This document shows, piece by piece, positions 19,001 through 27,847 of a stretch of DNA of 64,000 bases. Origin of the DNA: Pseudomonas agarici (lineage in GTDB: Bacteria > Pseudomonadota > Gammaproteobacteria > Pseudomonadales > Pseudomonadaceae); assembly GCF_900109755.1 (NCBI RefSeq), contig NZ_FOAR01000020.1:1-64000 (forward strand), in the 5' to 3' direction. Position numbers and translations under genes: made by a program. The notes beneath the pieces were generated by a model. It saw only the letters and a list, made by a program, of their open reading frames with translations, searched no databases and had not been told where the DNA came from. Numbering within the stretch: position 1 is the first letter of the stretch; every line of letters begins with the position of its first letter.

Positions 19001-22000
19001 CAGCAGCAGGTCAATCCGCTCAGTCTGCCGGGTTTCTCGCTACCTGTCGGCGAGAACGGCTTGTTTCGCCTCAGCGGCCAGACCAGCACGGCCAATCAAC
19101 CAGCGGTTCACGTTCCGGGCCTGCCTGACACCTCTGGCCGGTCCAGCCCACAGAAATACCTGATCGAAACCAACCCGCTACTCACCGACCTCAAGCAGTT
19201 CATGAGTTCGGACTACCTGCTATCGAACTTGGGCTACGACCCGCAGGCCAGCGCCAAGCGCCTGGGTGACGGTTTCTATGAACAGAAGCTGATCCAGCAG
19301 GCCGTGACTGCCCGCACGGGCCAGCGCTTCATCGATGGCCAGACCTCCGATGACGACATGTTCAAGTACCTGATGAACAACGCCGTCGCCAGCAAACAGC
19401 AGTTGGACCTGCAACTGGGTGTCAGCCTGACCTCCGAACAGGTCGCGGCCCTGACCCACGACATCGTGTGGATGGAAAACGCGACGATGAACGGCGAGCA
19501 AGTCCTGGTGCCGGTGCTGTACCTGGCCAACGCCGACAACCGCCTGGCCGCCAACGGTGCGCTGATCCAGGGCAGCGATGTGACCCTGATCGCTGGCAAG
19601 GACCTGGTCAACGCCGGCACCTTGCGCGCCAGCAGCAACTTCACGGTCGCCGCTGGCAACGATCTGGTCAACAGCGGGCTGCTGGAGGCGAACAACCGCC
19701 TGGATGCACTGGCAGGCGACAGCCTGACCAACAAGGCAGGCGGCATTATTGCCGGGCGGGGCGTCAGTGTGACGGCGGTGGTCGGTGACGTGACCAATGA
19801 ACGCACGATCACCACCCATGAAAGCAGCACGGGCTATAAGACCGAGCAACGTACCTTTGCCGACAATGCGGCGATGATCGAGGCTACGCAGAGCTTGAGT
19901 GTAACGGCGGGGCGTGACCTCGATAACATCGGTGGCCTGCTGAAAAGTGGTACCGACACCACCCTCAAGGCTAACCGCGACGTCAATATCACCTCCGTCG
20001 AAGAGATCAACAGCAACACGCGGGGTACTCGCTATCGTGACCAGAGCATTACCCAGGATAGCTCCAGCGTTTGGTCAGGTGGCAATCTCACCGTTAACGC
20101 GGGGCGCGATCTCACGGCGGTGGCCAGCCAGATCGAGGCCAAGCACGACGTAACGTTGTCGGCGGTCGACAACCTGACCCTGGCGTCAGCCGCAGACGAA
20201 GAACACGACTATAGCAAGACCAAGAAAGTCACCTCCCAGCTAGACCATGTCAGCCAGGTAGCGAGCAGCGTCAGCGCCGGTGGTGCTGTCCGGCTCAATG
20301 CCGGCAACGACCTGATGCTGGTATCGAGCAAAGTCGATGCTACGACCGAAGCCTATCTGGTGGCGGGCGGGAAACTGGGCCTGCTGGCGGCCCAGAACAG
20401 CGACTATTCGCTGTATGACATGAAGAAAAAGGGCAGTTGGGGCCGCAAAAAGACCCAACATGATCAGGTCACGCAAGTAACCAATGTGGGGAGCGAGATC
20501 CAGGCCGGTGGCGATATCGGCCTGATCAGCAGCGGTGATCAGCACTACCAGGCGGCGAAGCTTGAGGGCGGCAATGACCTGACATTGCAGAGTGGCGGGA
20601 GTATCACCCTGGAAGGGGTCAAGGACCTGCACCAGGAGGATCACGCCAAGAGCAGTACCAGCCTTGCCTGGAACACCATGAAAGGCAAGGGCAGCACGAA
20701 CGAAACCCTTCAACAGACCCAAATGAGCGCCAAGGGGCAGGTGGTCATCAAGGCAGTCGATGGCCTGCATATCGACGTCAAACAGGTCAACGAGCAGACC
20801 GTCAGCCAGGCCATCGATGCCATGGTTCAAGCCGATCCGCAACTGGCCTGGCTCAAGGACGCCGAGAGACGCGGTGACGTAGATTGGCGACAAATCAAGG
20901 AAATTCACGACTCCTACAAATACAGCAGCTCAAGCCTTGGGGTTGGGGCGATGTTGGCGATCATCATCATTGTCACGGTGCTGACGGCGGGAGCGGCAAG
21001 TGGGGCTATCGGTACTGTGGCGGGCGCTGGTGCCGAGGCCGGCAGTGGCGCGGCGCTGGCCGCAGCTGGCAGCGAGGCCATGGTGGTTGCGGGTACGGCA
21101 GTCGGGACCGCGTCTGCCGGTTGGGCCAATGTGGCGCTGACTTCGGTGCTGACTTCCATGGCCAGCACCGCTGCGGTCAGCACCGTTAACGACAAGGGTG
21201 ATCTTGGCGCTGCGTTGAAAGACACGTTCAGTCGCGACAGTTTGAAAAACGCTGCTATCGGTGGCTTGACCGCCGGAGCCATCAGCTACGCCGATAGCAC
21301 TTGGTTCAGATCGGCAGAGGCTGCCACAAATGGTGGTTCGCAGGTCATTGGCGCGGGACCGATACAGAACCCAGGTTATTCCAGTGACATGCTCACCTGG
21401 GGCAACGCCACCGACACCATTGTGCGTAGTGGGGCACATGCGGTTATCAGTAGCGGTATCTCCACGGCCATCAATGGCGGCAGCTTTGGCGGCAACCTGG
21501 GTAGCGCGCTTATCAATGAAGGGATAGATCTCGCGGCAGCGGCTGGCAACAAAAGCGTCGGTGATCTGGCCAAGATACTCAATGCCGATCCGGGGACCGC
21601 CCAGACCATATTGCTCCATGCCGCACTGGGCGGTCTGATTTCGGTTGCCAAGGGACAAGACTTTACCAGCGGCGCTATCGCAGGTGGCGTTGCCGATGGC
21701 CTGACACCGATCGCCAACGGGTTGCTGGCCCAATATGCCAGTGACCTGTTCGCCTCTGACAATCTGAGCCAGCAGGGTAGCCAGAGCAAGATTGCAACCG
21801 CCCAGATTATCGGGTTGATCTCTGCCTCGCTGGCCGGTGGCGATGCGTCTACGGGAAGCATGATTGGTGGATATGGCGAGAAGTACAACCTGCTGCTTCA
21901 TGCGCAGGAAATACAGGATGCAGCTAAGAAGCTGTTCACGACAACCAAAGGCGGAAACCCCGAGGGCGATATTGCGGGGCAGGATCCTACCAATCAATCT

Positions 22001-22555
22001 GATGGCATAGGGATGCCTATTGGTGGATCATCTTCGGTAAACCCTGCGAACCAGACAGCCTTGATGGCCGCAGCCCTCATGGGGGGATTTGCCGGTAGAT
22101 TTGGTGCTTTGGCATCTGTGTCGATGGAGGAGGCGCTGGCCTCGCTACCGGCTTTTGGAGGCTTGTTTAGTGAGGTGGGTGAGGGAGTTACTGAAGGAGG
22201 ATTAACGAGCGGATCTGCAATTACTTCCGCTGAAGCGACGGGAGAAGGAAGCGATGCTGTTATCCGGCTAAGTCAGGGGCAGCAGCGCGCAATAAATAAA
22301 ATCGACAATATTCTAAATAATTTCAAAAGCAGTGATATAGAGGGTGCATTAAAAGATATGGCTGGAGAGCCCGTGCCAAAAAATGACGGAACTTACTGGG
22401 ATCACCTCAAGGAAATGAATGATACTTTACGTGGATTAAGAAATCATGCGGAAACTCTAAAAGGGCTAGGTGATCCCGCTGCGCAAGCTGCACGGCAGCA
22501 GGCGCTGGATGCTATTGATCGTGTTGAGTCAGCTATGAAAGGTTTCGGGATATGA
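16079..22555 (+). CDS. In-frame chimera: truncated TpsB transporter fused to TpsA/CdiA-like exoprotein with C-terminal toxin
   Basis: A 2158-residue frame. Residues 1-28 are a signal peptide; about 75-150 form a ShlB/FhaC-type POTRA domain ('CFPIKTIELKGADSLSEGERTRLL', 'LKVLVVEGKLEGL'). A transporter barrel follows, with 'RMSLGGQSSIRGYK' and 'WVRPVFAEYGTSL' near residue 505. At that point, where the last barrel strands should follow, the sequence switches to haemagglutinin repeats ('GGQLVTHGDLTLDGD', 'AGKDLVNAGTLRAS', 'VTAGRDLDN'). A hydrophobic pre-toxin region resembling DUF637 starts near 1615. Residues about 2060-2158 resemble polymorphic toxin type 28 ('IEGALKDMAGEPVPKNDGTYWDHL'), a predicted RNase. 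The TpsA signal peptide and TPS secretion domain are missing, so export through the usual route is doubtful. A cognate immunity gene overlaps the stop. Confidence 0.85.
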   Translation: MLGFVLRTRRGLLSALFCLGTFDVAHAASFDNPGVTDVIRDRQDRLLEEQRRRLEELKDLPGKTAAPVTPPVLLESRCFPIKTIELKGADSLSEGERTRLLRPYIGQCLGVPQLNELLKVITDRYIEKGLVTSRAYLPQQDLSGGKLKVLVVEGKLEGLKGADGNGISDRQLAMTFPGQPGDLLNLREIEQMVDQLNRLPSNQAQMELAPGKAVGGSEVLVKNYPQKPWRVGLARHNDGQRSTGEQQWGTSLDWDNPLGLADQLSLRGGHDASSDHQKTSRNAMLYYNLPFGWWNLSYTYSESEYRSLAKASGFDFKQTGDSQNHQLKLERVIYRDGLSKTSLNTGLSYLRTNNFIEDSKLDLSSNRISEAQLGINHGRRIGGAFVNVDLGMQEGIGAFDAQGNHDPKPGQTDARYRKYTATLSYLQPFKLWGESLSLSSLMTGQRSEDVLFSSQRMSLGGQSSIRGYKDQTLSGDSGGYWRNDLRWTRPVAWDWVRPVFAEYGTSLSMANLNDVGGQLVTHGDLTLDGDRWTNSSSLQASHLTVNVNHLSQTATGQLLATAGLNGSGIDWNNDGQIGTDGNATLDLSGGYGGQGRLSSAGALDLHAALINLGQAGSIAGGGTSTVNVDGVLTSHGRLTSAADMTLNAAAIDNYGALGGAQKLTATTGALLNDHGLIFSGGDMGLRVDSLSNSYASIYSLGNLSIDRDGQGALASRIVNSSGSIQSDASMSLTASTIQNVRAVLTTNNQGIYTASIVEVQCIEGYNAGDCGGKQNHVWQITQRDKFEVTEASAASSITSGTHLSIQGGDLLNQSSTISAGGALSATVLNLTNSGIETGETETSRTFMSERTRNADMWYASAAAFNNSYWLQSAGYNPNNLGGLPGALSGFIGLTEIELSQFRTSRNIASSDQSYAAVIQAGGAVSVNAQNGFSSSVVRAGYTYVGAGPRTDTQAPANTFSTRLTVNRQLPPDLAQQQVNPLSLPGFSLPVGENGLFRLSGQTSTANQPAVHVPGLPDTSGRSSPQKYLIETNPLLTDLKQFMSSDYLLSNLGYDPQASAKRLGDGFYEQKLIQQAVTARTGQRFIDGQTSDDDMFKYLMNNAVASKQQLDLQLGVSLTSEQVAALTHDIVWMENATMNGEQVLVPVLYLANADNRLAANGALIQGSDVTLIAGKDLVNAGTLRASSNFTVAAGNDLVNSGLLEANNRLDALAGDSLTNKAGGIIAGRGVSVTAVVGDVTNERTITTHESSTGYKTEQRTFADNAAMIEATQSLSVTAGRDLDNIGGLLKSGTDTTLKANRDVNITSVEEINSNTRGTRYRDQSITQDSSSVWSGGNLTVNAGRDLTAVASQIEAKHDVTLSAVDNLTLASAADEEHDYSKTKKVTSQLDHVSQVASSVSAGGAVRLNAGNDLMLVSSKVDATTEAYLVAGGKLGLLAAQNSDYSLYDMKKKGSWGRKKTQHDQVTQVTNVGSEIQAGGDIGLISSGDQHYQAAKLEGGNDLTLQSGGSITLEGVKDLHQEDHAKSSTSLAWNTMKGKGSTNETLQQTQMSAKGQVVIKAVDGLHIDVKQVNEQTVSQAIDAMVQADPQLAWLKDAERRGDVDWRQIKEIHDSYKYSSSSLGVGAMLAIIIIVTVLTAGAASGAIGTVAGAGAEAGSGAALAAAGSEAMVVAGTAVGTASAGWANVALTSVLTSMASTAAVSTVNDKGDLGAALKDTFSRDSLKNAAIGGLTAGAISYADSTWFRSAEAATNGGSQVIGAGPIQNPGYSSDMLTWGNATDTIVRSGAHAVISSGISTAINGGSFGGNLGSALINEGIDLAAAAGNKSVGDLAKILNADPGTAQTILLHAALGGLISVAKGQDFTSGAIAGGVADGLTPIANGLLAQYASDLFASDNLSQQGSQSKIATAQIIGLISASLAGGDASTGSMIGGYGEKYNLLLHAQEIQDAAKKLFTTTKGGNPEGDIAGQDPTNQSDGIGMPIGGSSSVNPANQTALMAAALMGGFAGRFGALASVSMEEALASLPAFGGLFSEVGEGVTEGGLTSGSAITSAEATGEGSDAVIRLSQGQQRAINKIDNILNNFKSSDIEGALKDMAGEPVPKNDGTYWDHLKEMNDTLRGLRNHAETLKGLGDPAAQAARQQALDAIDRVESAMKGFGI

Positions 22556-22950
22556 AAATAACTTTCTGCGATTTGGAAAAAAAATATAAAATTAACTGGC
22601 AATCTAGCAGTTCGTCTTCATCGTTGACTGAATGGTATAGTTCTATTCGCAATACTCCTGTTGAGTCTCTTGCGGTCGGTGATTTATGTCGTGCTATTAG
22701 GCAGGGAATTTATGTGCTCGAAGTTGTTCCAGTTGCGCTTGAGTTTCTTAGAGAAGATTTTCTGGCGGGATTTAAGTATGATGGAGAGTTGATTGTCGCC
22801 CTTGGTGAGTTGAGTAGTGAATTTTGGTCTGAAAATAGGGTGATGGCTGATGAGGTTTTTCTAATAGTTGACTCGTTTGTTTATTCTGGTATAGATGCGA
22901 GTCTTGCGATAGATATTTTGGTTTTGAAAGAGCGTACTCGTGGGCGATAG
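22552..22950 (+). CDS. Putative CDI-type immunity protein
   Basis: A 132-residue protein whose ATG overlaps the toxin stop by four bases. It is small, acidic and without a signal peptide, consistent with a cytoplasmic immunity protein. The 'GDLCRAIRQGIYVLEVVPVALEFL' segment resembles contact-dependent growth inhibition immunity proteins. The gene is conspicuously AT-rich against a GC-rich background, as is the last part of the toxin gene, which is normal for toxin-immunity cassettes exchanged by recombination. It would protect the cell from the toxin at the end of the preceding protein. Confidence 0.75.
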   Translation: MKITFCDLEKKYKINWQSSSSSSSLTEWYSSIRNTPVESLAVGDLCRAIRQGIYVLEVVPVALEFLREDFLAGFKYDGELIVALGELSSEFWSENRVMADEVFLIVDSFVYSGIDASLAIDILVLKERTRGR

Positions 22951-23112
22951 AAGAGTAAAGAGGACAGACTATGCTGATGTTTCCGGGTAAAAGGGAACGG
23001 ATTTGAATGGCACTTACTTAACCTTCTTCAGGTGTCCATTTTTCCTGACCTCAGCCCTTGCTGATCGACGTGTTTTCATCAACATGGGGCATGATAGTTA
23101 GTTGATAAAAGT

Positions 23113-23904
23113 AAAAGGGGACGGATTTATTTTTTGATTTATTTTTTCCTCCATTTGCTATGCTGATATTTCCACGGAAGGAGGTTTTATGCCAAGAATG
23201 GGGCGTGTTGTCTTACCAAACTACCCTCATCACATTGTTCAACGGGGGCACAATCGTCAGGTCGTGTTTGCGAAGGCTTGTGATTTCCAGCGTTATTTGT
23301 ACGATTTGCGTGAACTCAAGGACGTATTCGGAGTCAAGGTCTACGCGTACTGCCTCATGACTAATCATGTACATTTGTTAGTCGCTCCAGATGAGTCAAC
23401 AGCTGGCCTTGGACAGTTGATGAAAGCTCTAGCCGCACGAATGACCCGCTATCGCAATAAGCTCGAAGGGCGTTCCGGCACTCTGTGGGAGGGGCGTTAC
23501 AAATCAAGTCTCGTGCAATCAAATTGCTACCTGCTTGCGTGCAGTCGTTACATTGAACTAAATCCGGTTCGAGCAAAAACAGCTGTTCGGCCCGAAGATT
23601 ATACTTGGTCAAGTTACCTGTCACGGTTTAGTGAGAAATCCTATGATAATTGGCTCGATACGGATCCTTGCTTTGAGGGTCTTGGTCACACCTTGGAGGA
23701 TAGAAAACTTAAATATCGGAATTTTGTGAGTCAGGGTGTTTCATCTGAAGAGTTAACGTTGATTCGCGAATCGTTACAACGCGGACAACTGACCGGAAAC
23801 TCTCGTTTTGTTGATGAGGTTGAGAGGATTATGGGCTTACGGATTGAGCGGCGTGGGCAAGGAAGGCCCGCCAGTCGTATCCGAAAATAAATCTGTCCCC
23901 TTTT
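23113..23904 (+). mobile_element. RAYT unit with inverted end sequences
   Basis: The 21-base sequence AAAAGGGGACGGATTTATTTT at 23113-23133 recurs inverted at 23884-23904 with one mismatch, enclosing the transposase gene. A partial third copy (AAAAGGGAACGGATTT) lies at 22989-23004. This 'GGGGACRGATTTAT' end is common around REP-associated tyrosine transposases in gamma-proteobacteria. Confidence 0.65.
23189..23890 (+). CDS. REP-associated tyrosine transposase (IS200-like, Y1_Tnp)
   Basis: A 233-residue HUH-superfamily transposase. The metal-binding HUH pair is H60-x-H62 in 'CLMTNHVHLLV', and the nucleophile is Tyr121 in 'CSRYIELNPVRA'. The N-terminus 'RVVLPNYPHHIVQRGHNRQ' is typical of RAYT proteins, which are single-copy housekeeping-like transposases linked to REP elements. 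AAGGAGG precedes the ATG at a normal distance. It appears intact. It sits just after the CDI immunity gene, at a point where cassettes are often exchanged. Confidence 0.9.
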   Translation: MPRMGRVVLPNYPHHIVQRGHNRQVVFAKACDFQRYLYDLRELKDVFGVKVYAYCLMTNHVHLLVAPDESTAGLGQLMKALAARMTRYRNKLEGRSGTLWEGRYKSSLVQSNCYLLACSRYIELNPVRAKTAVRPEDYTWSSYLSRFSEKSYDNWLDTDPCFEGLGHTLEDRKLKYRNFVSQGVSSEELTLIRESLQRGQLTGNSRFVDEVERIMGLRIERRGQGRPASRIRK

Positions 23905-24180
23905 TGTGTCCCCTTTTTGCACGGCCAACAGCACCGAGCATCCCGAGCAAGCGGCCCTGAGCCTGGCCGCAAGCGCGCAGCAGCGGGGCAAGCGCTTCGG
24001 CTTGCCAACTGAAGTGCGGCCAGTTGGGTTGCTGCCAGATCCAGAAAGGGCCATTCATAGGGGCTGCTCATCTGTGAGCCGATTAGCGCGAGTCTATTCG
24101 GCTCGCTGTCTAATCAAGTCATTTTTGTAGGCTCTGACCGATATTCGCAGTGGCCGCCTCTTATACCGTCGCGTGACCGA

Positions 24181-25209
24181 CTATTGAGATAGCAGTTCTT
24201 CGTATGAGTTGATGTAATTTTGGGCCATGATCTTTGCCGAGAAGCGCTCCTCGAAGGCTTTGCGCACTGTTTCGCGCGACAGAGTGTCCAAGAGCTGTAG
24301 GGCGGCAATGGCACCGAGTTCGTCTTCGACGATGAACCCCGAAATACCGTTGTCGATCACTTCAGGCACCGAGCCGCGGTTGAAGGCAATCACTGGTGTG
24401 CCGCACGCCATGGCCTCTATCATCACCAAGCCAAAAGGCTCGGGCCAATCGATCGGGAATAACAAGGCCAAGGCGTTGCCAAGAAAGGCGTTCTTTTCCG
24501 ATTCGTTGATTTCGCCCACGTACTCAACATGGGGCAGGGACATGAGCGGTTTGATCACGGCTTCATAATAAGCGCGGTCAACATTATCGATCTTCGCGGC
24601 GACCTTGAGGGGAAGGCCGGCTTGTTCGGCGATACGAATGGCCTTATCGAGCCGTTTTTCCGGCGAGATGCGGCCAAGGAAAGCCAGGTAGCCAGGCCTG
24701 CTCCCGGGAATCGGCTGAAGCAGGTTTTCAGGTAAGCCGTGGTAGATGGTGGAGAGCCAGTTTGCCTGTTGTAACGGCAGGCGTTGGCTGTTGGAAATCG
24801 ACACCACCGGCACCTGACTGAATCGGTTGAAGATGGGCTGATGCTCTGGCAGGTCGAGACGGCCGTGCAGTGTCGTTAAAAACGGGACCGGCTGGCGGGT
24901 GAACAGCGAAAACGGATGATAATCGAAGTGAAAGTGCAGCATGTCGAACGCGCTCGCCCGGCTGCGCACTTCTTCGAGCATTAGCATATGGGGCGCCAGG
25001 GTGTCGCGAATTGTCGGATCGAGGCGCAACGCCTGTGGCCAGAGCGCTTCGAGTTTGGCCGAGGTCCGTGAATCGCCGCTGGCAAACAGCGTGACCTCAT
25101 GCCCGAGTTCAACCAAGGCTTCGGTCAGATAGGACACAACGCGCTCAGTACCGCCGTAGAGCTGAGGTGGAACGGCTTCGTACAGTGGCGCGATTTGGGC
25201 AATGTGCAT
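24181..25209 (-). CDS. Glycosyltransferase family 4
   Basis: A 342-residue GT-B enzyme. The N-terminal domain contains 'APLYEAVPPQLYGGTERVVSYL', and the C-terminal donor domain contains 'FLGRISPEKRLDKAI' and the E-x7-E signature in 'EPFGLVMIEAMACGTPVI'. The start is taken at MHIAQIAPL, preceded by AGGA eight bases upstream; an ATG six codons earlier is less well placed. Similar orphan GT4 enzymes with a 'YGGTERVV' motif occur in many pseudomonads, and the acceptor is unknown. It stands alone, flanked by long non-coding DNA on both sides. Confidence 0.85.
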   Translation of the reverse strand: MHIAQIAPLYEAVPPQLYGGTERVVSYLTEALVELGHEVTLFASGDSRTSAKLEALWPQALRLDPTIRDTLAPHMLMLEEVRSRASAFDMLHFHFDYHPFSLFTRQPVPFLTTLHGRLDLPEHQPIFNRFSQVPVVSISNSQRLPLQQANWLSTIYHGLPENLLQPIPGSRPGYLAFLGRISPEKRLDKAIRIAEQAGLPLKVAAKIDNVDRAYYEAVIKPLMSLPHVEYVGEINESEKNAFLGNALALLFPIDWPEPFGLVMIEAMACGTPVIAFNRGSVPEVIDNGISGFIVEDELGAIAALQLLDTLSRETVRKAFEERFSAKIMAQNYINSYEELLSQ

Positions 25210-26453
25210 TGTGGCAATCCTTGTCAAGACGCCAATCGGCGTATGGGGTCTGGTAGATCGACCTTCCCAGGTTGGCCATGCAAGCGACTGCGGGTTGCAG
25301 TGGCGCGGGAGCGACTTCTGCTCGTGTCGGGGAAATTTTTTTGGTCGCTATTAAGAACGTGAGTGACTAGGGGCGAAGAAATATAAATATTGTGCATGGA
25401 AACGCCGGTTTGTTAGATGCGTTTGCTCGCACGAACATCATTAATAAAATCGGTGTTCTTGTTTCTGTGCTTCCAAAAATCCGTGAGAGGCTTTTTTCGA
25501 TGAGCCTTTGTCTACAAAATATCAATGGGGCAATAGTCTGTTCATGTGTTGCTGCTTGATTCCTGTGCAGTGATCGTTTGGCCTTCCCGATGCAGATGGG
25601 GAGCTGCTGCCCTGGGCGTCCGCAGTTGTATTGCCGAATAGATAGCCATGATTTTCCTTGTATATGCCTGCGGTGCCGTTAGGTTGAGCCCCACCTCCCG
25701 GCGTACTGGATTTAATTGCTGTCATAATTTATCTATATTTTTAGTAAAGCACTGATTTACAAAAAAATAGCTACCACAGTCTGGCTTGTGTATTTGCAGT
25801 ATTCTCCCTATCAATTTTCCACAAATATGTTGAAAGCTTTTTTAAGTGCTTACGGATATACATTGCATTGTTATCGGCCTCTATTAAGGTGGACTTGGTA
25901 GTGGTCATTTTTACTTGATGTATTCAAGATCATCCAAATACATCCGGGTCGCAACCTAATGCAAGGCAGCAGTATCCGCGCAGGCAGTCCGCCCGCAACG
26001 CCACCATCATGAACATAATGGGTTTGTCGTATTTTTTGGTGAGCATCTTTTGTGGCTCATTGAAGTTTTGATGTTAAAGAGCTTACGGTTACTCCGTCTA
26101 CTGTAAGAATTGACAGGTGTTTAGGTTCTTTTGGAATAATGTTAATTCTTGATAGCGATAACTAAAGCCGAAGGGGCTGGGACTGGATGAGGTTGGGAGC
26201 GTGGTGGCTGCGGGCGTCATCCGCTTGGACTTCAGGATCAGTCGCGGGAGAGGAGCGGCTGACCCGCTCGACCCCAGCGAGGCTTAGCGCTGTTGAGGGG
26301 TTTTTGTGTGCCGGCCAGCGTTATCAGGCCGGCTCCAGCCACTCCATGGCTCCAGGGGCCCTTGTGGTTGGCCGTCTGGTGGACCGGTATCGGTTTGATC
26401 AATGTTTACTGTCCTGATGGAACAGGGCCAGTGGTTGATTTTCCTGGTTCCAG
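25210..26453. other. 1.24-kb stretch without a convincing gene
   Basis: The left half is AT-rich. Short frames occur (for example 67 codons on the minus strand ending at 25522, and two on the plus strand between 26187 and 26553) but have no usable ribosome-binding site, show no family resemblance, and in one case run into the next gene on the other strand. I see no tRNA or terminator here. The stretch looks like degraded DNA between the glycosyltransferase and the effector gene. Confidence 0.5.
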
Positions 26454-27761
26454 TCAGAAATACGACATCAAATCGCTGGAGCGTAAATGCGCATTAACGG
26501 CCTGTAAGCGTTCCAAGCCCTCCTTGCTCAAGTCCCTGGCGCCTGTCAGTTGAGCGGCACTGTGCAGTACGGTGTTCTGAAACCGCTCGACTTTCTGGGG
26601 GGCAAGGTATTGCGCCTTGACTTGTTTATGGGCCTTGATTCGAACGACCACGCCCTTTGGCAGCGCGATGCCTTTGGCGGCACAACCCAGGCACAAGGTG
26701 GCCAAGTCTGGCAGGTCCCGCACCTCGATTTCCTTGAGCTTTCCGCCTTTGGCGCTTCCGGACAACGGATGGGCTTCGTTTTGGTAAGAATAACTATTGA
26801 TTTTCTGGCTGAACCCGGAGCGTAGTGAGTGTGAAGCCAGATTTTTAATTTTCTCGAAGCCGAATACCACGGGAACAATACGTCCTTGGTTGAGCATTCC
26901 CAGGTAGGGCGCCTTGCCGTTTTCCAGGGAATGTTGCAACACTCTCGCGGCGCGGCGATAGAATTGCATCAATTCAGGACCTTGAATGACTCGGCTCTGT
27001 TCGCCCGATCGTAGCGTGACGCTGGCGGGCATTTGCAGTTCGTGGATGTGCTGATTCAGAGGCGCGGTGATGAATTTTTTACCGCCATTGCCATAGATGT
27101 GCTTTTTGTGCAAGAACGTCTGCAACCAGGTGGTACATTCCTCGTCGCTCATGTGGCCCAGATTGGCGACATCTATACGAACTCCTGGGGCGTTGGTTTG
27201 CAGCGGTATGCCTGCTTTCAGCGCCGTGAGCATGACTTGCGTCAGGCGATGTTGCTCTGCCCTGGAATATGCATTGCTGGATTTCTCGCCTTGACCTGCC
27301 GCGTAAATCCTCGGCTTGGAACGAAATCCCTTGCGTGTGGTTTGGTCGCCCGTGCTTTCCCGGGTGCGGTCTGAAAAGAACACTTTGCCTTCCAGTGACT
27401 CGCTCCCACCCTTTTGATCCGTCACGCCACCGATCAATGCCTGGGATTGCAGAATTTCCAAACCCCACGGGCTACCGTGAATAGCTTCGGGCTTCATGTA
27501 ACCTAGCGGCGCGGTCGGGTTCAGCGATTGCAACAAGGCCATGCGCAGCCCCGACCGGCTGCGTTGGTCGATATCCCGTTTGCTGTCGAGCACATCAAGC
27601 GGCGAGTGACCAGCTTCATCCAGTGTATTGGCGCGCGCACCCGCGTTGCGCAATTGCCTGATGAGCTGCTCGTTGTTGTTTTCGACAGCTGTATGAAGGG
27701 GCAATTTGTTCGAGTCATGACCATATTGCGTGGGGGTCGAACGCGGACCGATGCGATTCAT
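26454..27761 (-). CDS. Candidate HrpL-regulated type III effector with one ankyrin repeat
   Basis: A 435-residue soluble protein. Residues about 17-60 hold a single ankyrin-like repeat ('KLPLHTAVENNNEQLIRQL', 'GARANTLDEAGHSPLDVL'); the rest matches no family I recognise. The N-terminus MNRIGPRSTPTQYGH follows the composition rule for Pseudomonas syringae type III secretion signals: an aliphatic residue at position 4, no acidic residue in the first 12, and Ser/Thr/Pro content. A hrp box lies 28 bases before the ATG. Taken together, secretion by a Hrp type III system is the best reading; the secretion system is not in this window. The gene is flanked by an integrase remnant, so it probably came with a mobile element. 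Confidence 0.65.
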   Translation of the reverse strand: MNRIGPRSTPTQYGHDSNKLPLHTAVENNNEQLIRQLRNAGARANTLDEAGHSPLDVLDSKRDIDQRSRSGLRMALLQSLNPTAPLGYMKPEAIHGSPWGLEILQSQALIGGVTDQKGGSESLEGKVFFSDRTRESTGDQTTRKGFRSKPRIYAAGQGEKSSNAYSRAEQHRLTQVMLTALKAGIPLQTNAPGVRIDVANLGHMSDEECTTWLQTFLHKKHIYGNGGKKFITAPLNQHIHELQMPASVTLRSGEQSRVIQGPELMQFYRRAARVLQHSLENGKAPYLGMLNQGRIVPVVFGFEKIKNLASHSLRSGFSQKINSYSYQNEAHPLSGSAKGGKLKEIEVRDLPDLATLCLGCAAKGIALPKGVVVRIKAHKQVKAQYLAPQKVERFQNTVLHSAAQLTGARDLSKEGLERLQAVNAHLRSSDLMSYF

Positions 27762-27788
27762 GGATTCCTCATCAATAGAAAATTAATC

Positions 27789-27817
27789 TGTGTGGTGAAA
27801 AGTACGCATCAGGTTCC
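27789..27817 (-). promoter_or_regulatory. hrp box (HrpL sigma factor promoter)
   Basis: On the minus strand GGAACC (27817-27812) is followed after exactly 16 bases by CCACACA (27795-27789). This matches the HrpL consensus GGAACC-N15/17-CCACNNA at every fixed position. It ends 28 bases upstream of the effector ATG, the normal distance for an ECF-type promoter. Confidence 0.85.
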
Positions 27818-27847
27818 ATTGCGTGAGCCTACGGATAACCGATAGCG

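Noticed and set aside
25522..25725. 67-codon minus-strand gene
   Set aside because: No ribosome-binding site, low-complexity composition and no recognisable family; it may be real but I cannot support it.
26430..26456. Another hrp box (minus-strand GGAACC near 26451)
   Set aside because: The spacer to the next CCAC is 11 bases rather than 15-17, and no gene start follows.
26187..26553. Plus-strand frames near the effector 3' end
   Set aside because: They lack start signals and one overlaps the effector gene antisense; no family resemblance.
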